Shown here: positions 34,475 through 45,756 of the stretch, piece after piece
How positions within the stretch are numbered: position 1 is the stretch's first letter
Layout of the letters: every line of letters begins with the position of its first letter
Origin: Pezicula radicicola
Taxonomy: Eukaryota; Ascomycota; Leotiomycetes; Helotiales; Dermateaceae
DNA length: 64,000 bases
Direction of reading: 5' to 3'
NCBI GenBank assembly: GCA_003008705.1
Contig: PDUO01000090.1
Coordinates: 5,886 to 69,885 of the forward strand
Program-made: the position numbers and the translations under genes
The notes under the pieces: generated by a model
Seen by the model: only the letters and a program-made list of their open reading frames with translations
Told to the model about the DNA's origin: nothing
The model's database searches: none

Positions 34475-35027
34475 ATGCAACCTAAGCCCGTGCTCTGCAT
34501 CTGCACCAAACGCTTCAAGACCAACGATGCAATGCTCCAGCACCAACGCGATTCCCCACGTCATAATGATACACCACAAGTACCACAACGGACACTAAAT
34601 CTCCACGAACCAGGGCAAACGCTATCGTTACAAGATGAGGAAACTAATCATTGCGTAAGGCATACTGATTGAATAAGCAGCGAACTCTGCTAAGTGCACC
34701 AAGTTCATCCCTTTTTCAGGCGGCGGTCCGACGACACCTTTCGTACACAATCCGAATTTACGTAGTTCATGGTCAGAGACCGCTGCGCCGAGTCTGGTGC
34801 CAGAGCAGGTTACGGCGGGAGAGATTGATGTTGCCAAGGGAACGAAGAAGAAAAGGAAGAAGACAGGCAAGGGAAACATACAAAAGATGGGTCCAGGTGG
34901 TGGCTCGACCTGGAAGGTTAATCCGAATACGGGGCAAATGATGAACCTGCTCGAAGACCAGGACTGGGCGCTGTGCGATAAGGAATGTGGGTGGTGCGGG
35001 CATTGTAATGAGGGTGTTTGGCGCTAG
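34475..35027 (+). CDS. Small C2H2-type zinc-finger protein with Cys-rich tail
   Basis: ATG 34475. Residues 8-31 form a single zinc finger of the form CICTKRF..H..SPRH. The first exon ends near NHC at 34654. Using a GTAAGG donor at 34655 and the acceptor at about 34695 gives a 40-41-nt intron and joins in frame to a second exon encoding a basic Lys/Arg stretch (KKKRKKTGK), a GGGSTWKVNPNTGQM segment and a Cys-rich end CDKECGWCGHC. The intron is short for a fungal one, so the splice model needs checking; an alternative acceptor after TTTTTCAG gives a different, less convincing frame. The paired CxxC elements suggest a second zinc site. Likely nuclear, function unknown. Confidence 0.6.
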
Positions 35028-35215
35028 GTTCTTTCTTCAGTCAATTCTCATCACTATGAGGGGAGTCGCGCACAAAGAGATTGTTGTCGGGGTGTATGAT
35101 GACGGCCCCGAGTAGTTATATAAGAAGGAAAATGGAGAGTCACATTTGGAACATCAGTGCGAATTAGCTTCACGAGAAATTTCATTGAAATAAAACCTCT
35201 ACTCGTAAAACCTAT

Positions 35216-35715
35216 CTAGATCTCCGCCAGTAATTTGAGCATATCCTTATCGAACCACGCTCTGTATTCCGTATGACTCCACTCGGCCAAAATCTGGAGT
35301 GCAGCAATGATTTTATATACGCCTAGAGTCGACGAGCTATCGCCGAAGAGGTCATTCCCCCATACCGGTACCCTCTGTCTCACCACCTCGCTACCTTCCT
35401 TCTAATATGTGTTGTACAACCTCCAATCATGTCCTTCAACAGATACAAGGGGTATTCCAATAGGTGCGAGCGTCCCGCTTAGCGCATTAAGCTTTTCCAG
35501 CTGTGCTGTAGCCCAAACGGCGAGCTGGACCATAGTGTAGTTTTTGCCTTCTCCTGGGAGCTTGACCCTGATGTTGAAGGTGAAGGGCCGATACGTGACA
35601 GGAGCAGATCTCGTCTAATTATATTCTGATCCTCTTCCGGGAGGACACGGAGGACTTAGAGGATCGCTTGGTGTATTTTATCATCGGGAAGGAGGATCAT
35701 CGTATAATCAACCAT
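35216..35715 (-). pseudogene. PD-(D/E)XK nuclease-like fungal protein, C-terminal remnant
   Basis: On the minus strand, fragments spread over frames resemble the fungal PD-(D/E)XK nuclease-like family (Pfam clan of restriction-like folds): IRRDLLLSRIGPSPS shifted to an expected PLAYRPFTFSIETKAPG-like strand, then TMVQLAVWATAQLEKLNAL, APIGIPLVSVEGHDW, and the terminal ILAEWSHTEYRAWFDKDM helix ending at 35216. Several TAA and TAG codons and at least one frameshift interrupt it. The N-terminal half is not found; the plus-strand frame at 35717-35965 is unrelated. Such genes are common accessory or repeat-associated genes in Pezizomycotina, of unknown function. Confidence 0.65.
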
Positions 35716-36205
35716 CTTGGATCCAAATAACTTCCCACTTAAGTGTCTTGGGCTGAGAGATTTGGGCTCGATACGTGCGGTAGTGTATCTGCCACCTCGG
35801 GCGGCCCCAGGTTTTCGTTCCCGGGAGGATCCTGGCGAGCAAGTCTGGGATTACAGCTTTAAATATGATAACGGCAAGGTGATAAGGGGCAGAGGCACAG
35901 TAGAGCAAATGGAAATGAATAAGGCCTCACGACGCCTGCAAGCAGAAGGAACGCCAGACGCGTAGCTGCGTTCCTGTTGATGTGCGGGCGGGTGCTCCAT
36001 ATAGCTAGGCTACCTATATGATAATAAACACTCTTGGATAGCGACAATACTGTACAATTTTTGGTTTCAAATATGGTTAAGGGTTATGTACGGTAAACGA
36101 GAGTTGCCAGCACTTCCAGAAACAGTGAGCTGAAATTAGAGCATCCCACCCTGCCTGACTTGGATCCCAACTCGATCTCGTCCTCCCACAAGCTAATAAG
36201 TTGCT

Positions 36206-36819
36206 TTAGGAAGACCACCAATGCCTAGCGTACCTAGGTGTAAAACCCCCGACAAAGCAAACTACTGTAACGGGACCGCCTAGAACAGCAAGGCCGCAGC
36301 CTACACTCCCAACTACCAAAACCCCGATTGATATAGTGTCGTTGATTGTCTTCTCTTCTTTCATGATGTACTCCTTTGTAGGATTCAGCCCCAATCCCAG
36401 CCTATATATTCTGTATTCGATGCCGAGCGACTTACAGAAAGCATGCATCCTGCGAATACATTCATTGCACCCATACCGACCTTCAAGGCCACGTTCCCGA
36501 CTTTGCTTGCTACGCCTACTACTTGGTTTGTAGTCGGAGTAACGCCAGACTTGGCAGAAGAGGTTGCCGCAGAAGTTGCCTCCTCTTTCATCATATAGGT
36601 GTTGGCATTGGTTGCTTTAGTGTTGAACCAAGTAACAATGGCGTCTCTAGTGTTAAGAAAAGAGCCCCCCCTGCAGTTGTGCCCTATCGAAGGCAGGATT
36701 AAGGTGTTATTGATAATTCGAAGGCAAGCGAAAGAAGGTAGTAAGAGTAACTCACCCACTTGAGTGTTTGTCTGACGCTTGGATGGCGGGAAATCCGAGG
36801 CAAATAGTTCAGCACCCAT
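36206..36819 (-). CDS. Small protein with Gly-rich hydrophobic C-terminal segment, 3 exons
   Basis: Exons 36819-36756, 36683-36436 and 36373-36206 join in frame to 159 residues. Introns are 72 nt (GTGAGT..ATAG) and 62 nt (GTAAGT..AAAG). The N-terminal 60 residues are polar; a middle part is rich in Ser, Thr, Ala and Val (residues 55-100). A motif is duplicated: TYMMKEEATSA in exon 2 and EYIMKEEKTIN in exon 3. The last third holds a 30-residue glycine-zipper-like hydrophobic stretch (VGSVGCGLAVLGGPVTVVCF), then a short basic end RYARHWWSS. No signal peptide. The pattern suits membrane insertion or oligomerisation. I do not recognise the family. Confidence 0.6.
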
Positions 36820-37357
36820 CTCCGCACGTAGGTGGGCATCCTGATTGCTGAGTTCTCTTTTAGGAGCCGAGAAGATACTGGAGTGTGTCGGCCTGTAATC
36901 ACGTGTTTCTAATATATCTTCATTTCTGGTGGCCCTGGCGCCCGCCGATCCCTCCGAAATCGCAGATTAATTCCGACCATTCTGGCCCAGTATGGCACCA
37001 TTTTTATATTAATGGATCGACACCTTAAATGCCTCATTTTGTATGGATCTGGGCCCATTTTGGGTGCCTCTCCTTTAATATATAAGCCTAGGCTTCCTCC
37101 CACCTAATGGGCGGGAGCAATCAAGCCTTCATTCATGATTTTCACCATATTCTACACTTTCTCCATATCCCATATATTCAAGGTGATCGAGGGTTCATAG
37201 AGTGTTTGAGAGCAGGACAGCTTCTACCAGAACGAGATCCTGATTGTTTGAGAAGGAGGTAGAACGCAAGGCTGTGAGTCCAGCTGCGACTCTGCATACT
37301 TTGATATCCAATGAGACTTCGCCAAGTTGATCTTGGGCAACAGTATTTTAATCCGTC
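36820..37357. other. Intergenic region with possible LTR-like fragment
   Basis: Between 36905 and 37180 the sequence is relatively GC-balanced with a TATA-like TTAATATATAAGCC at about 37074-37087. It resembles a promoter or solo-LTR fragment but has no clear terminal repeats. No gene recognised. Confidence 0.3.
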
Positions 37358-37481
37358 TCTTCCGATTTGGACAAGTTCCTTCCCTTCTTCTAGCTCTGGC
37401 TTCCGAAACAAATTCCCCTCGAAGTTCTTAGCTCAAGATTTTCCTAACTTTCTGTGATAGAGGTGGTCAGATATTGAGGTT
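37358..37481 (+). repeat. 124-bp direct repeat, copy 1
   Basis: Identical in length and about 94% identical to 41604-41727, with no indels. It begins TCTTCCGATTTGGACAAG and ends CAGATATTGAGGTT. Of the seven differences five are CpA to TpA or TpG to TpA changes carried by the other copy, so this copy is the less mutated one. Confidence 0.85.
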
Positions 37482-37774
37482 ACTAGAATATACTATTAGT
37501 AACAAAAAGCTATAGCTTAATAGCGCATATAGGCTTAGTGGCCTAGATAGCTAGCGACGGTCTTCTGCAGCGACTGCCTAGAGATTGGCTAGCCTTGCAC
37601 GCTTGCAGTGATGTATACGATACCACTATTGTCGCGAGGCTGAGTCTATTTCTTTTAGCTGACCTAGGCCATGAATGCTCCTAATTCAATATTTTCTGGC
37701 CCTGAACGGTAATCTTTCTTAGCACGTCAGCCTTCTATACCACCACCGGAGAACTTAAACAAATTATAGACTAG
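37482..37774. other. Intergenic region
   Basis: Nothing recognisable beyond the end of the direct repeat. The first 60 bp is AT-rich. Confidence 0.35.
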
Positions 37775-39094
37775 TTACTTGCCTCTAAAACATCTATAGA
37801 TCTCGAATATAATAGCAAGAAGTGAAATCATAATCATGATTTGGCCGTATCCAAATTCATCATCTGACTGACCACCAACCAAGAAATTTTGGTGAGCTGT
37901 GCGCAGTGAAACGATTGATAGAAGAGGAACTAGAGCCTGAATAGCAGCGACGATTACTATTCCATAGGTCCACCATTTCTCTTGCGGCCACGCAGAACCA
38001 ATAACGGCAACGATGAGTAGAAATGCTGAGACCACAACATAGGGTATAGCTGGAATAAAATGTAAAAAGCCGGGCTCGTAGCACTGACCGGAACTATAGC
38101 TGTCCCAGGCTCGCAAGCGTAGAATTAATAGTACCACGAAAGAGAAATACATCGCAACAAATAGGATTGAGGAGACACGGCGAACCTCGAGGTCGTGGCG
38201 CGATCTTAAAAACATACTAGCAGGCCAGATTGAGATGCTACCAAATCAATATCTTGGTCAGCGAAACTCTAAAAGAGCAGAAAGGGGTGGTAATATGAAA
38301 TAAATGCTAACCCTGCAAGGCTGATGCCTTCGTATATCAATCTCAAGTGATATAAATCTTCACTATAATGGTAGACAATGGCACTAATCGACAGCCCAAT
38401 GCCTGCATTAGTAATTAGCACAACAATGGAGGAGTCTTCCTTTCGGAGACTGTAGTGTGGGTTTGTAACGAACCATTTATCGTTTGAACATTGGTGACGC
38501 AAAGGAGTACTCTGATCACATAGATTTGAGACTTCTGCTTCGCTTTCAATCAATTTTCATAAAGAATATACTTGTTTGGGTGATTCTAACACATACATCA
38601 TATTCCTTCCTGTCAGCCCAAAGCGTAAGCATTAATGCAATTGCACACTGGCTGGCAAATATCACAAGGACCTATATGAAGATTGGGTGTCAATTTATCT
38701 AGTCTTATAGTTCAGAAGAAACAGCTGCACGCTGCAAGATTCAACTTACTCCAATCCCAGCCACGTCTGTGTTTGGCCTTCCACAGGTGATGCAGGTTTT
38801 GTTACCCAAAGGCGGTGCCGAATAGCACTGTGAAAACCCTAGCCATTGTAAGTCTCCGATGTCAAGCCTGCCAAACCTTGCTCTAAATGCATTTCAGAGA
38901 AGCAAATACGCACATTTATTTATGACTACGCATATGTAACCCTCGATGCAAGTCGTTGGGCCAGTGAAAGCTTCGCCGCCGCCTGAGAGGCTGTCAGCGC
39001 TGATGAGACTTCGATGGACTATGGTCTGGATATTGGGCGCAAATGACATACATGCCTCCCACTCAATTGAAACGTTTGAATGATTAGACATCAT
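37775..39094 (-). CDS. Multi-pass membrane protein of unknown function, about 5-6 exons
   Basis: Probable start ATG at 39094 (a second at 39091). Exon 1 encodes a Cys-containing extracellular or lumenal segment ending GYICVVINK. Exon 2 (about 38880-38750) reads DLQWLGFSQCYSAPPLG..TCITCGRPNTDVAGIG. Exon 3 (about 38670-38606) reads VLVIFASQCAIALMLTLWAD, the first helix. A further exon (38553-38330) holds a second helix pair, and the last exon (38215-37775) adds four hydrophobic helices before a short FRGK tail. Each break has GT..AG signals (for example GTAAGT at about 38748, GTTAGC at about 38317). No nonsense codon lies within the proposed exons. It is apparently intact, but exon borders are only approximate. 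The paired CxxC may bind metal or form disulfides. No family is recognised. Confidence 0.6.
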
Positions 39095-40692
39095 TACCTC
39101 CAGCGGCGGAGTACCAAGGCTTGGATTCAATATCTATCAGGGCTTTATTCCGACCCTGATTCAGTGAATGGAATGAAGAGACCAAAGCCGTGGAACAGAG
39201 ACTCGATCAAGCTCTGAAATATATAGCACATATAAAATGAGAGACGAAAGCCGTGTACAGCGTTTAGGGGTATGTGAAAAGAATTTGGACTTGTGAACTA
39301 TCAAGAAAATTGCCATACCAAAGAAGACTCTGGGTTATATGAGTATAAAGTTATAAATGGATACAAGTACGTCTCTTTTGTACGACATCCAGCTAACCAC
39401 CCAAAGCGGCAGGGCTTGGCAGTGAAGGGAGACCTGTCAGAGCATCCAATCAATCCTCTTTAACTCTAGGCTCCATTCCGCCAGCATCGACATCCGAACA
39501 TTTGCAAAAAGCCCCCCAAAAATACAACCTGGGCTTCATCAATCCATCTTCCTCCCGCCCTTCTGCCATGCCGTGAGCGTTACACAGCCACCACCACACA
39601 ATGCGGCAGTGCAATGAAAAGAATTGTGATCAGTAACTTTACCCCTATTGTTATGCAGCACAGGAGTCAGAGTCTGCCCTTCAGTCAGCCACATGGGTAG
39701 TGTCCAAGCTGCTAGTACCTGCCAAGTCAGCCAACGCTGGCCCTGGTGCAGATTGTGAACCAATCATCAAATAATCCTCAGGCGCCAACCACCTTTTCAC
39801 GTGTGACGCACGAAGAGCAAGGAGGTGAGCTAATGCAGGGCATAAAGTAGCTAGCCATAAATAGTCTAGCATACCAAGCATATACGGGTCAACTTAAACA
39901 TTATTTGCGACACCGATTTCGACTCTTACTCTACACTGCTTTTATACGAAGACTTTTGACTTTTGGTTTTGCCGGTCACAAGGTACACTGCCATCAATTC
40001 TTTGGTTGAGGCTTTGGCCCGTGTGTAGGAGTACGAGTAGCCATGCCTGTCGTCTCATTCACGAGTTGGATGGAGCAAGGTCCGCCGGCGCCCTTGTCTC
40101 TGGAATTTGGCCTTTCCAGGCTGCTGCAGCCTCGTCATGCATCCTTTGCACTCAATATACTCGTTCCTGCCATAAATCCATGACTGCCTTTACATGTTGA
40201 AAAGAACTAGTCTTGGTGAGACAAAATACCAGAGCTTCTTGTATCTACGTCCCTGGACGTTCTAACAAGAGTACCTGCATCACGGGCTTGTCGGACAAGC
40301 GTGATCTACTCACTTTGGGCAGCTAGGATAACAACAATCGCATACACTTTGATGGGGTCCTTCACGATGTAGGTCTACGGCAGCTTCTCAAGCGAGCCTT
40401 AAAAGGAACAAGGTAGAATTTGGACCCAGGTGGCACAAACAACATTAAGACAGTATCCTTCAGTACCTATCCGGAGTACAATAAAGATAACACCGCCGGT
40501 ATTATAAAATAGTTTGGCTTTGAGGAACTTGGACAGGCGACCCTGGTTTGCCTAACTACTCTTACGAAGTTTACCGTAACCTAAGTCAACACAGGCGACT
40601 ATCAGATAGATCATATCTTTAAGCCGCAAACAATCATTTACTTCCTCGACTTCCTTAGAGGCGGCCTCCAGTTCTCTAGGATCAAAATTACA
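39095..40692. other. Intergenic region
   Basis: About 1.6 kb without a recognised gene. Small frames at 39539-39881 and 40006-40200 lack family features. A short palindrome (CTTGTCGGACAAG) lies at about 40288-40300. Confidence 0.4.
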
Positions 40693-40968
40693 ATGCCGCA
40701 GGGGTACAACGCAACAACTAGCGATTGGGTCAACGGTGTTCTCCTTTACTACCAATTGTCTAACTTCCAGGTACAGCCTCTCTACGGAGGATCTATACTG
40801 AACGTCATCAATGATAGTGCCATCGGATCTAGCACTTTAGCAGGTTGCAGACGTATAGGGCTTTTATACAAGGGAGTCAATAACGCAAAGGGGCATTGGT
40901 TCGGTTTCAACACCCTAGGCCTGCTTGATCTAAGCGGCAAGCTCCGTAATTCGAAGATCACCCAATGA
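40693..40968 (+). pseudogene. Gene fragment, possibly beta-propeller lectin-like
   Basis: A 91-codon frame from ATG 40693 with alternating aromatic/Gly pattern: WVNGVLLYYQLSNFQVQPL, then GSILNVINDSAIGSSTLAG. The combination of a YYQ strand, a Gly-Gly turn and a GSS-LA motif is faintly reminiscent of the repeats of fungal fucose-specific (AAL-like) lectins, but only one repeat is visible. Adjacent DNA upstream contains further open segments in other frames with stops. It could be a remnant of such a lectin or an unrelated hypothetical gene. Confidence 0.3.
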
Positions 40969-41110
40969 GATGTATATCACTATTACTACCTCTGCTGGCT
41001 ACTAATTCTCTAGCTAACAGGCATCTGCTTAGGACGCTGGTGTCTTCGCCTATCTGCGTGATGCATCTTTTATAGCACCAAGGTTCCAGGCCTCGGCCCC
41101 CGCCCGGGTA

Positions 41111-41596
41111 GGGCTCGTAAATGAATATATTCATTTTCATTTAGCCCTTTTAAATTCAATTCATCTTTATTTGTATATAACCTAATTCAAATCATTAATT
41201 TAATGAAAAAATTTTAATTTTTAATAAACTTTTATATATAATACTAGAAGTAGTTAGTCCACTCTAGACTAGGGTTTTATTATATTTAAGAAGGGGGGGG
41301 GTTATAGAATAAGTATTAACTTTATTAAAAGTTTAATAACTAAGCTAACTTAGCTTTTTATAATATAATCTTTTTCTTAAAATTTAATTATATAGGAATC
41401 TATAATTATATAAAATTTTAGGAAGTTTAGAAGTAATTAATATACTTAAAAGTATTATAATTAGGTATCTTAATATTTATATATTTTTAGTAGTAAGGGT
41501 ATATTATATTATAAACAAACAAATGAAAATTCATTCTATTTGTTGAAAATTAGAGGTCGAATGAATTTTCATTAATTCATTTTCATTTGCGAGCCC
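41111..41596. mobile_element. MITE of Tc1/mariner-like type, 486 bp, TA target duplication
   Basis: The element starts GGGCTCGTAAATGAA and ends in the inverted copy TTCATTTGCGAGCCC; both ends are bordered by TA (41109-41110 and 41597-41598), as expected for Tc1/mariner/pogo insertions. The interior is AT-rich, with an additional inner ATTCATTTTCATTT inverted motif near each end, and encodes nothing. It is therefore a non-autonomous element. A poly-G run lies at 41294-41301. Confidence 0.8.
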
Positions 41597-41603
41597 TAGA
41601 CTA

Positions 41604-41727
41604 TCTTCCGATTTAGACAAGTTCCTCCCCTTCTTCTAGCTCTGGCTTCCGAAATAAATTCCCCTCGAAGTTCTTAGCTCGAGATTTTCCTAACTTTCTA
41701 TAATAGAGGTAGTCAGATATTGAGGTT
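41604..41727 (+). repeat. 124-bp direct repeat, copy 2 (RIP-mutated)
   Basis: Second copy of the sequence at 37358-37481, beginning six bases after the TA flank of the MITE. Relative to copy 1 it carries one CpA to TpA and four TpG to TpA changes plus two other transitions. Confidence 0.85.
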
Positions 41728-42151
41728 AGGGATAGCAAGGCTGCTTGCAAACTACGTGGAGAGTGCGAATCTGCATCTTGGCATTGATTATAACCAGCTT
41801 GATATCTGGGTTTGTAGGACTGGACTTAGAATCAGTCTTCATCTTGCGAAGGTCTTGCTGGAACGAAAACACCACTTAGCCGTTTTGTACGTTACTTTCG
41901 GGTAGAAGTTGTTGGTACAAAGATATCAGACAAGGATCTTGAAACGCTATACCTTACCGAGTTTAGCACCACTCCGATTCCAAAGTATTACTGAGCAATG
42001 TGTAAGCAATTATACATTAGGCTGCCACATTACTGTATTGTAATTCAAAGTCGATATTACCCTACTGTATCGCCAGCACTCCACCGAACGAGAAAGATAC
42101 ACTCATTGAATTATCCATTTTCTCGGAATTCCGTGTTCGAGCTCTTTCACC
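41728..42151. other. Spacer upstream of the HET pseudogene
   Basis: Small frames of 60-66 codons occur (41720-41905, 41998-42198) without recognised motifs. The stretch ends in a good start context, CACCATGG at 42149-42156. Confidence 0.35.
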
Positions 42152-43555
42152 ATGGACAATCATCTCCAAAATATGCTTTCGGTGCGAGATCCACTTGAAG
42201 GTCTACAGGAATTCAAATATTCCGCACTAGCACACCATCGCATGACTCGCCTGCTCTATATCTACCCTACGAATGCCGCGTCCTTGATACATAAATTACA
42301 TCGCAAACCTGAGGGCTATTTGAAATATTCTCTTCAGTCGTTAGAACGACTCCATGATGATGAGCGTGGTTGGAGAGCTTTAGCAAAAATGCTCCAGCAC
42401 AAGTGGTTTACGAGGATATGGGTATATTAAGAGGTTATCGTTGCGGCACGAGTCAAGCTTCTCTTTCAGTACTACTACGAGACATACGAAGCGGTTATAG
42501 ATCCTGCTATAAGTTTATGGGACCAAGTTTTAGCTATTCAAACTCGAACCCATATCCACGACCCAATCGAGAATATTCGGCGAGGACTTTTCTGCGTTTC
42601 GCGGCAATTTTAAGCACGGAGACTTTACGATAGAGACAAACGACAATTGCAGTGTGCAACCTTACAGGATGTGTTGATTGAAACTCAGAGTTTAGATTGT
42701 ACCTGCCCTAAAGACCGTGTGTTTGCGCTTCTCGGTGTGCTGAAGGATAATCCTAAGCGTATTAAGCTTGATTACAGTCATTCAGTTGTCGAGATCTATA
42801 CCTATTGCACTTTAAATGCGATTCAGGAGAGTAGATCTCTACAGCTCTTAAGTCTCGCTGGAAGTAGCAATCGCATCAAGAGAAACTCTTGGGCGCTTCC
42901 ATCTTGGGTACCCGATTGGCGGATCAACGTTTGGGAACGGATAGTTCCTTTACCGCACAGCCTCTATACAGCTGCCTCTGGTTTTAGACTACAAAAAAAC
43001 TATCAGCACGAATCTTCAGTGCTAGAGGTTCACGGGATTCAAGTTGATACCATTCTTGCTGGGTCTTTTAATCTGGAGTCGCGACCGTATAGCTATGGGC
43101 TTACCGACTGGGAGTCACAACATAAAGTATATCCAAATGGCGATCCTGGATACCACGCTTGGGTTCGGACTATCACCGCGGATAGATACGATGGGGATAT
43201 TAGAGATTTCTCTCGCCCGTCTACAGAAATCTTCTAGCAGTATCTTGGACTTTCCTAGCTACCGCGCAGACGTAATGAAGATGGGATGATACACCTGTTT
43301 AACGAAACCATCAATTCCGCTCTTAAATCACGAGCATTCTTTATAACCAGGTCTGGTTATATGGGTTTAGGTCCTCTTGGTATTGACACAGGTGACATGG
43401 TTTGTATACTCAGAGGTTGTAATGTGCCCTTTCTTATACGTAACGAAAACAATCATTATGTACTTGTTGGAGAGTGTTTTGTGTGGGGCTTGATGGACGG
43501 CGAAGCTGTGGAAAAGGTTGTGGATAGTGATTTTTCCACATATAGATTAATATGA
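42152..43555 (+). pseudogene. HET-domain protein with deleted core and four nonsense codons
   Basis: A single register runs from ATG 42152 to the stop at 43553-43555 (468 codons), interrupted by TAA at 42428 and about 42611 and TAG at about 43235 and 43256; in all four cases CAA/CAG is the simplest ancestor. N-terminal FKYSALAHHRMTRLLYIYP leads into SLQSLERLHDDERGWRALAK and HKWFTRIWVYQ-EV, which is the end of the HET domain. The usual middle of the domain (LSYxWG, WIDAxCINQ and xxWLG motifs) is missing, so about 100-150 residues have been lost in frame. The C-terminal part keeps DRVFALLGVLKDN, LPSWVPDW and the RSGYMGLGPLGIDTGDMVCIL block typical of HET-6-like proteins. Non-functional. Confidence 0.87.
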
Positions 43556-43985
43556 CAATCTTTCATATATTGAAGATATATATTGTAACATAGATCTAGT
43601 GAACTACGTATACTTAAGAAATGACTCAATTGACAAGTAATCATAGTACAGTATCCGTCGCTACTATGATGATTATTGTACTTGAGACAATACTATATAG
43701 GTTTACCAAATACATAAGCACTTATATACCTGAATCATTCTGATTGGTAGGCGGACGGAAGCTGGCGATGTTTACAGATGATCTAAATTATTTCCAGGAC
43801 TCCTTCACTATTCCAAATTCTTTGGCTAGCGACGTTAGGAATTTATTCAAGTATATTCAAAGGGGAAGCCGGTTTTACAAGCGACTATACTTAACAGAGT
43901 CCTACAATCTGAATTAACTATATCTATCATCACTAATCCTCACCGGAGGATCACTGGTATAAACAACTTCGTACTTCGAGACAAG
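43556..43985. other. Intergenic region
   Basis: No recognised feature; moderately AT-rich. Confidence 0.35.
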
Positions 43986-44255
43986 ATGTACACGGCTTTC
44001 AAAAACCACTGCCCTTCCTGTTACACGAACTACGGCGGAGTGTATACCCGTCCCTGTCCAGTCCTGTACCAGTTACCGCCCAAGAGCTTCGTTTAGATAA
44101 TTCACCCCATCGACGAACGGAACCCGAAGATAGCGCTAGAGACCTGCGACTATTGCATGCGCAGGGAGCAGGAGCACTCATGGCTAAAGAACAAATGGGC
44201 CAACCTCTCTCAGCTACTCATCAAGGCCTCAGCGCATACCCCTTGCGAGATATGA
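43986..44255 (+). pseudogene. Small Cys-rich protein with one TAG
   Basis: From ATG 43986 the register is open for 89 codons apart from TAG at 44094-44096 (QLPPKSFV-stop-IIHPIDE), again a likely CAG to TAG. Cysteines occur as CPSC, RPC and CDYC, suggesting a small zinc-binding or disulfide-rich protein; a helical Trp/Lys-rich end follows. It resembles the many small Cys-patterned fungal hypothetical proteins, but no family can be named. Confidence 0.45.
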
Positions 44256-45360
44256 CCAAGTAGAAGAAGAACAGCCACTCAGGATCATCTCACCTACTTT
44301 AGGTCAGTATCAATGAAGTTAGGCAACGGAAGCAGCAGTCCTAACAAAGATATTTCAAGGCACAAACCATTTACGCAGCTCTGCCTACAGAGATTAAACG
44401 AGTTCGGCGACGCCCTCACAATGCCGGGGCTCCATCGAGCACCGTTCTCAACACGTCTGACCAAAACTACCAAGCGATGCTCACAACGGAGCCACTCGAC
44501 ACCACCAACATCGTCGACATCCCTGCCGACTTATCCACTCCCTTCGGCCACCTAACGAACAGCGACAGAGCGCCTGGTCTTTCAAGTCCAACTTCTAGCT
44601 GCACCTGTCGAGACAGCTGTGCACCGTGCAGACGTACGGACAATACATACGGGTAGGATGTCGCGAGCTGGCGAGGGAGTGGAGAGTTGAAATGGTACTA
44701 CGTCAAGCAACAAGCAGGCCGCGGTACTATAGACTTGTTAGACGAAACATGCTTTCGTCTTGTTCGCGAGATCGTTATGTTTGCTAGCGGAATCAACTTG
44801 TAGTAGGCACGATGTTTTCACTAAGTTCGTACGGCTCTGGGCAGAAAGATCACGGAGAAAAGTATCCTATACTTCGCCAGCGACTTGCCTTAGTAGAATT
44901 TTTATTTGTGGATGCCGGGGGGCAGGCACTGTAGACTCCGTCGGGCCGTCCCTTCAGACCCTAGCGAAGATCCCGACCTTTTCTAGACGCTTTGTTTTGT
45001 TTTGTTTTGTTTTTGCTAGGCCAAAGAAGCAAGGGGTTGGCCTATCATTGGGCCGTCTCTCCAGGTATCACAAGTATACTGTACAAGTACCTAGTACCTA
45101 CCCAGTCATGGTTTCCGCATTGTGCTCACTTACTCACTCACTCACCCACTCAATCGTGCCTCGACCATCCACATCCATCCACATTCACATCCACACCGCA
45201 TCATGTCCTATACCAGCCACCAACCACCATGCCATCAGGTCCATCACTCATAGACTTAAGGTATAAAAAGAAAAGACCCCCCATAAGTACTCTTGTCTCA
45301 GGCAACCCTACTGACCATGCAATGCAACAACTAGGCTCGCTTTCGAAACCGCCATCGACA
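44256..45360. other. Low-complexity intergenic region
   Basis: Contains TTTTG repeats at about 44993-45013, ACTC/CTCA repeats at 45126-45150 and CATCCA repeats at 45167-45200. Several overlapping frames are driven by these repeats. No gene is recognised. Confidence 0.4.
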
Positions 45361-45755
45361 ACGTGCGGCCAGGTACAGATGCGCTGAAGAGAATCGCAGC
45401 CGATGCGTGGCCTAAGTTGAGGAAAGGCTGGATGATGAAGTCAGAGCCGGACGTGTGCAAAATACGCTCTTCAAGACCTGGGCTCGCGACACACACATGG
45501 TTCGTGACCAGCTTGTATAAGCCGCGCAATGGGCTTAGGAAGCTCAGGAAGATGAAGTTGATCGCCGGGTCAAGACGGTGCTAGGACAACTGTGCCGTAG
45601 GTGGGATGTACAACGTGGAGAATTGTATTTGGAGTTTGGAGAGGTTATCAAATCTCGAAGTGCGATGGATGCTCTGGGCAGGATCACCAAACAAGACACT
45701 ACTGTAAGCCTGGTAGCTCTAATTAAAAAAATTGTATCGATACTTTCAGACTAGC
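45361..45755 (+). pseudogene. Unassigned helical protein remnant
   Basis: One frame reads as a coherent charged helical protein (VEERLDDEVRAGRVQNTLFK, then REDEVDRR-like and GELYLEFGEVIKSRSAMDAL) interrupted by TAA and TAG codons that would each be Gln in the ancestor. No domain is recognised. It may be the 3' part of a gene separate from the one beginning at 45757. Confidence 0.35.
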
Positions 45756-45756
45756 A

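Noticed and set aside
36900..37180. Solo LTR
   Set aside because: A TATA-like element is present but no terminal TG..CA inverted ends, target duplication or second copy could be found.
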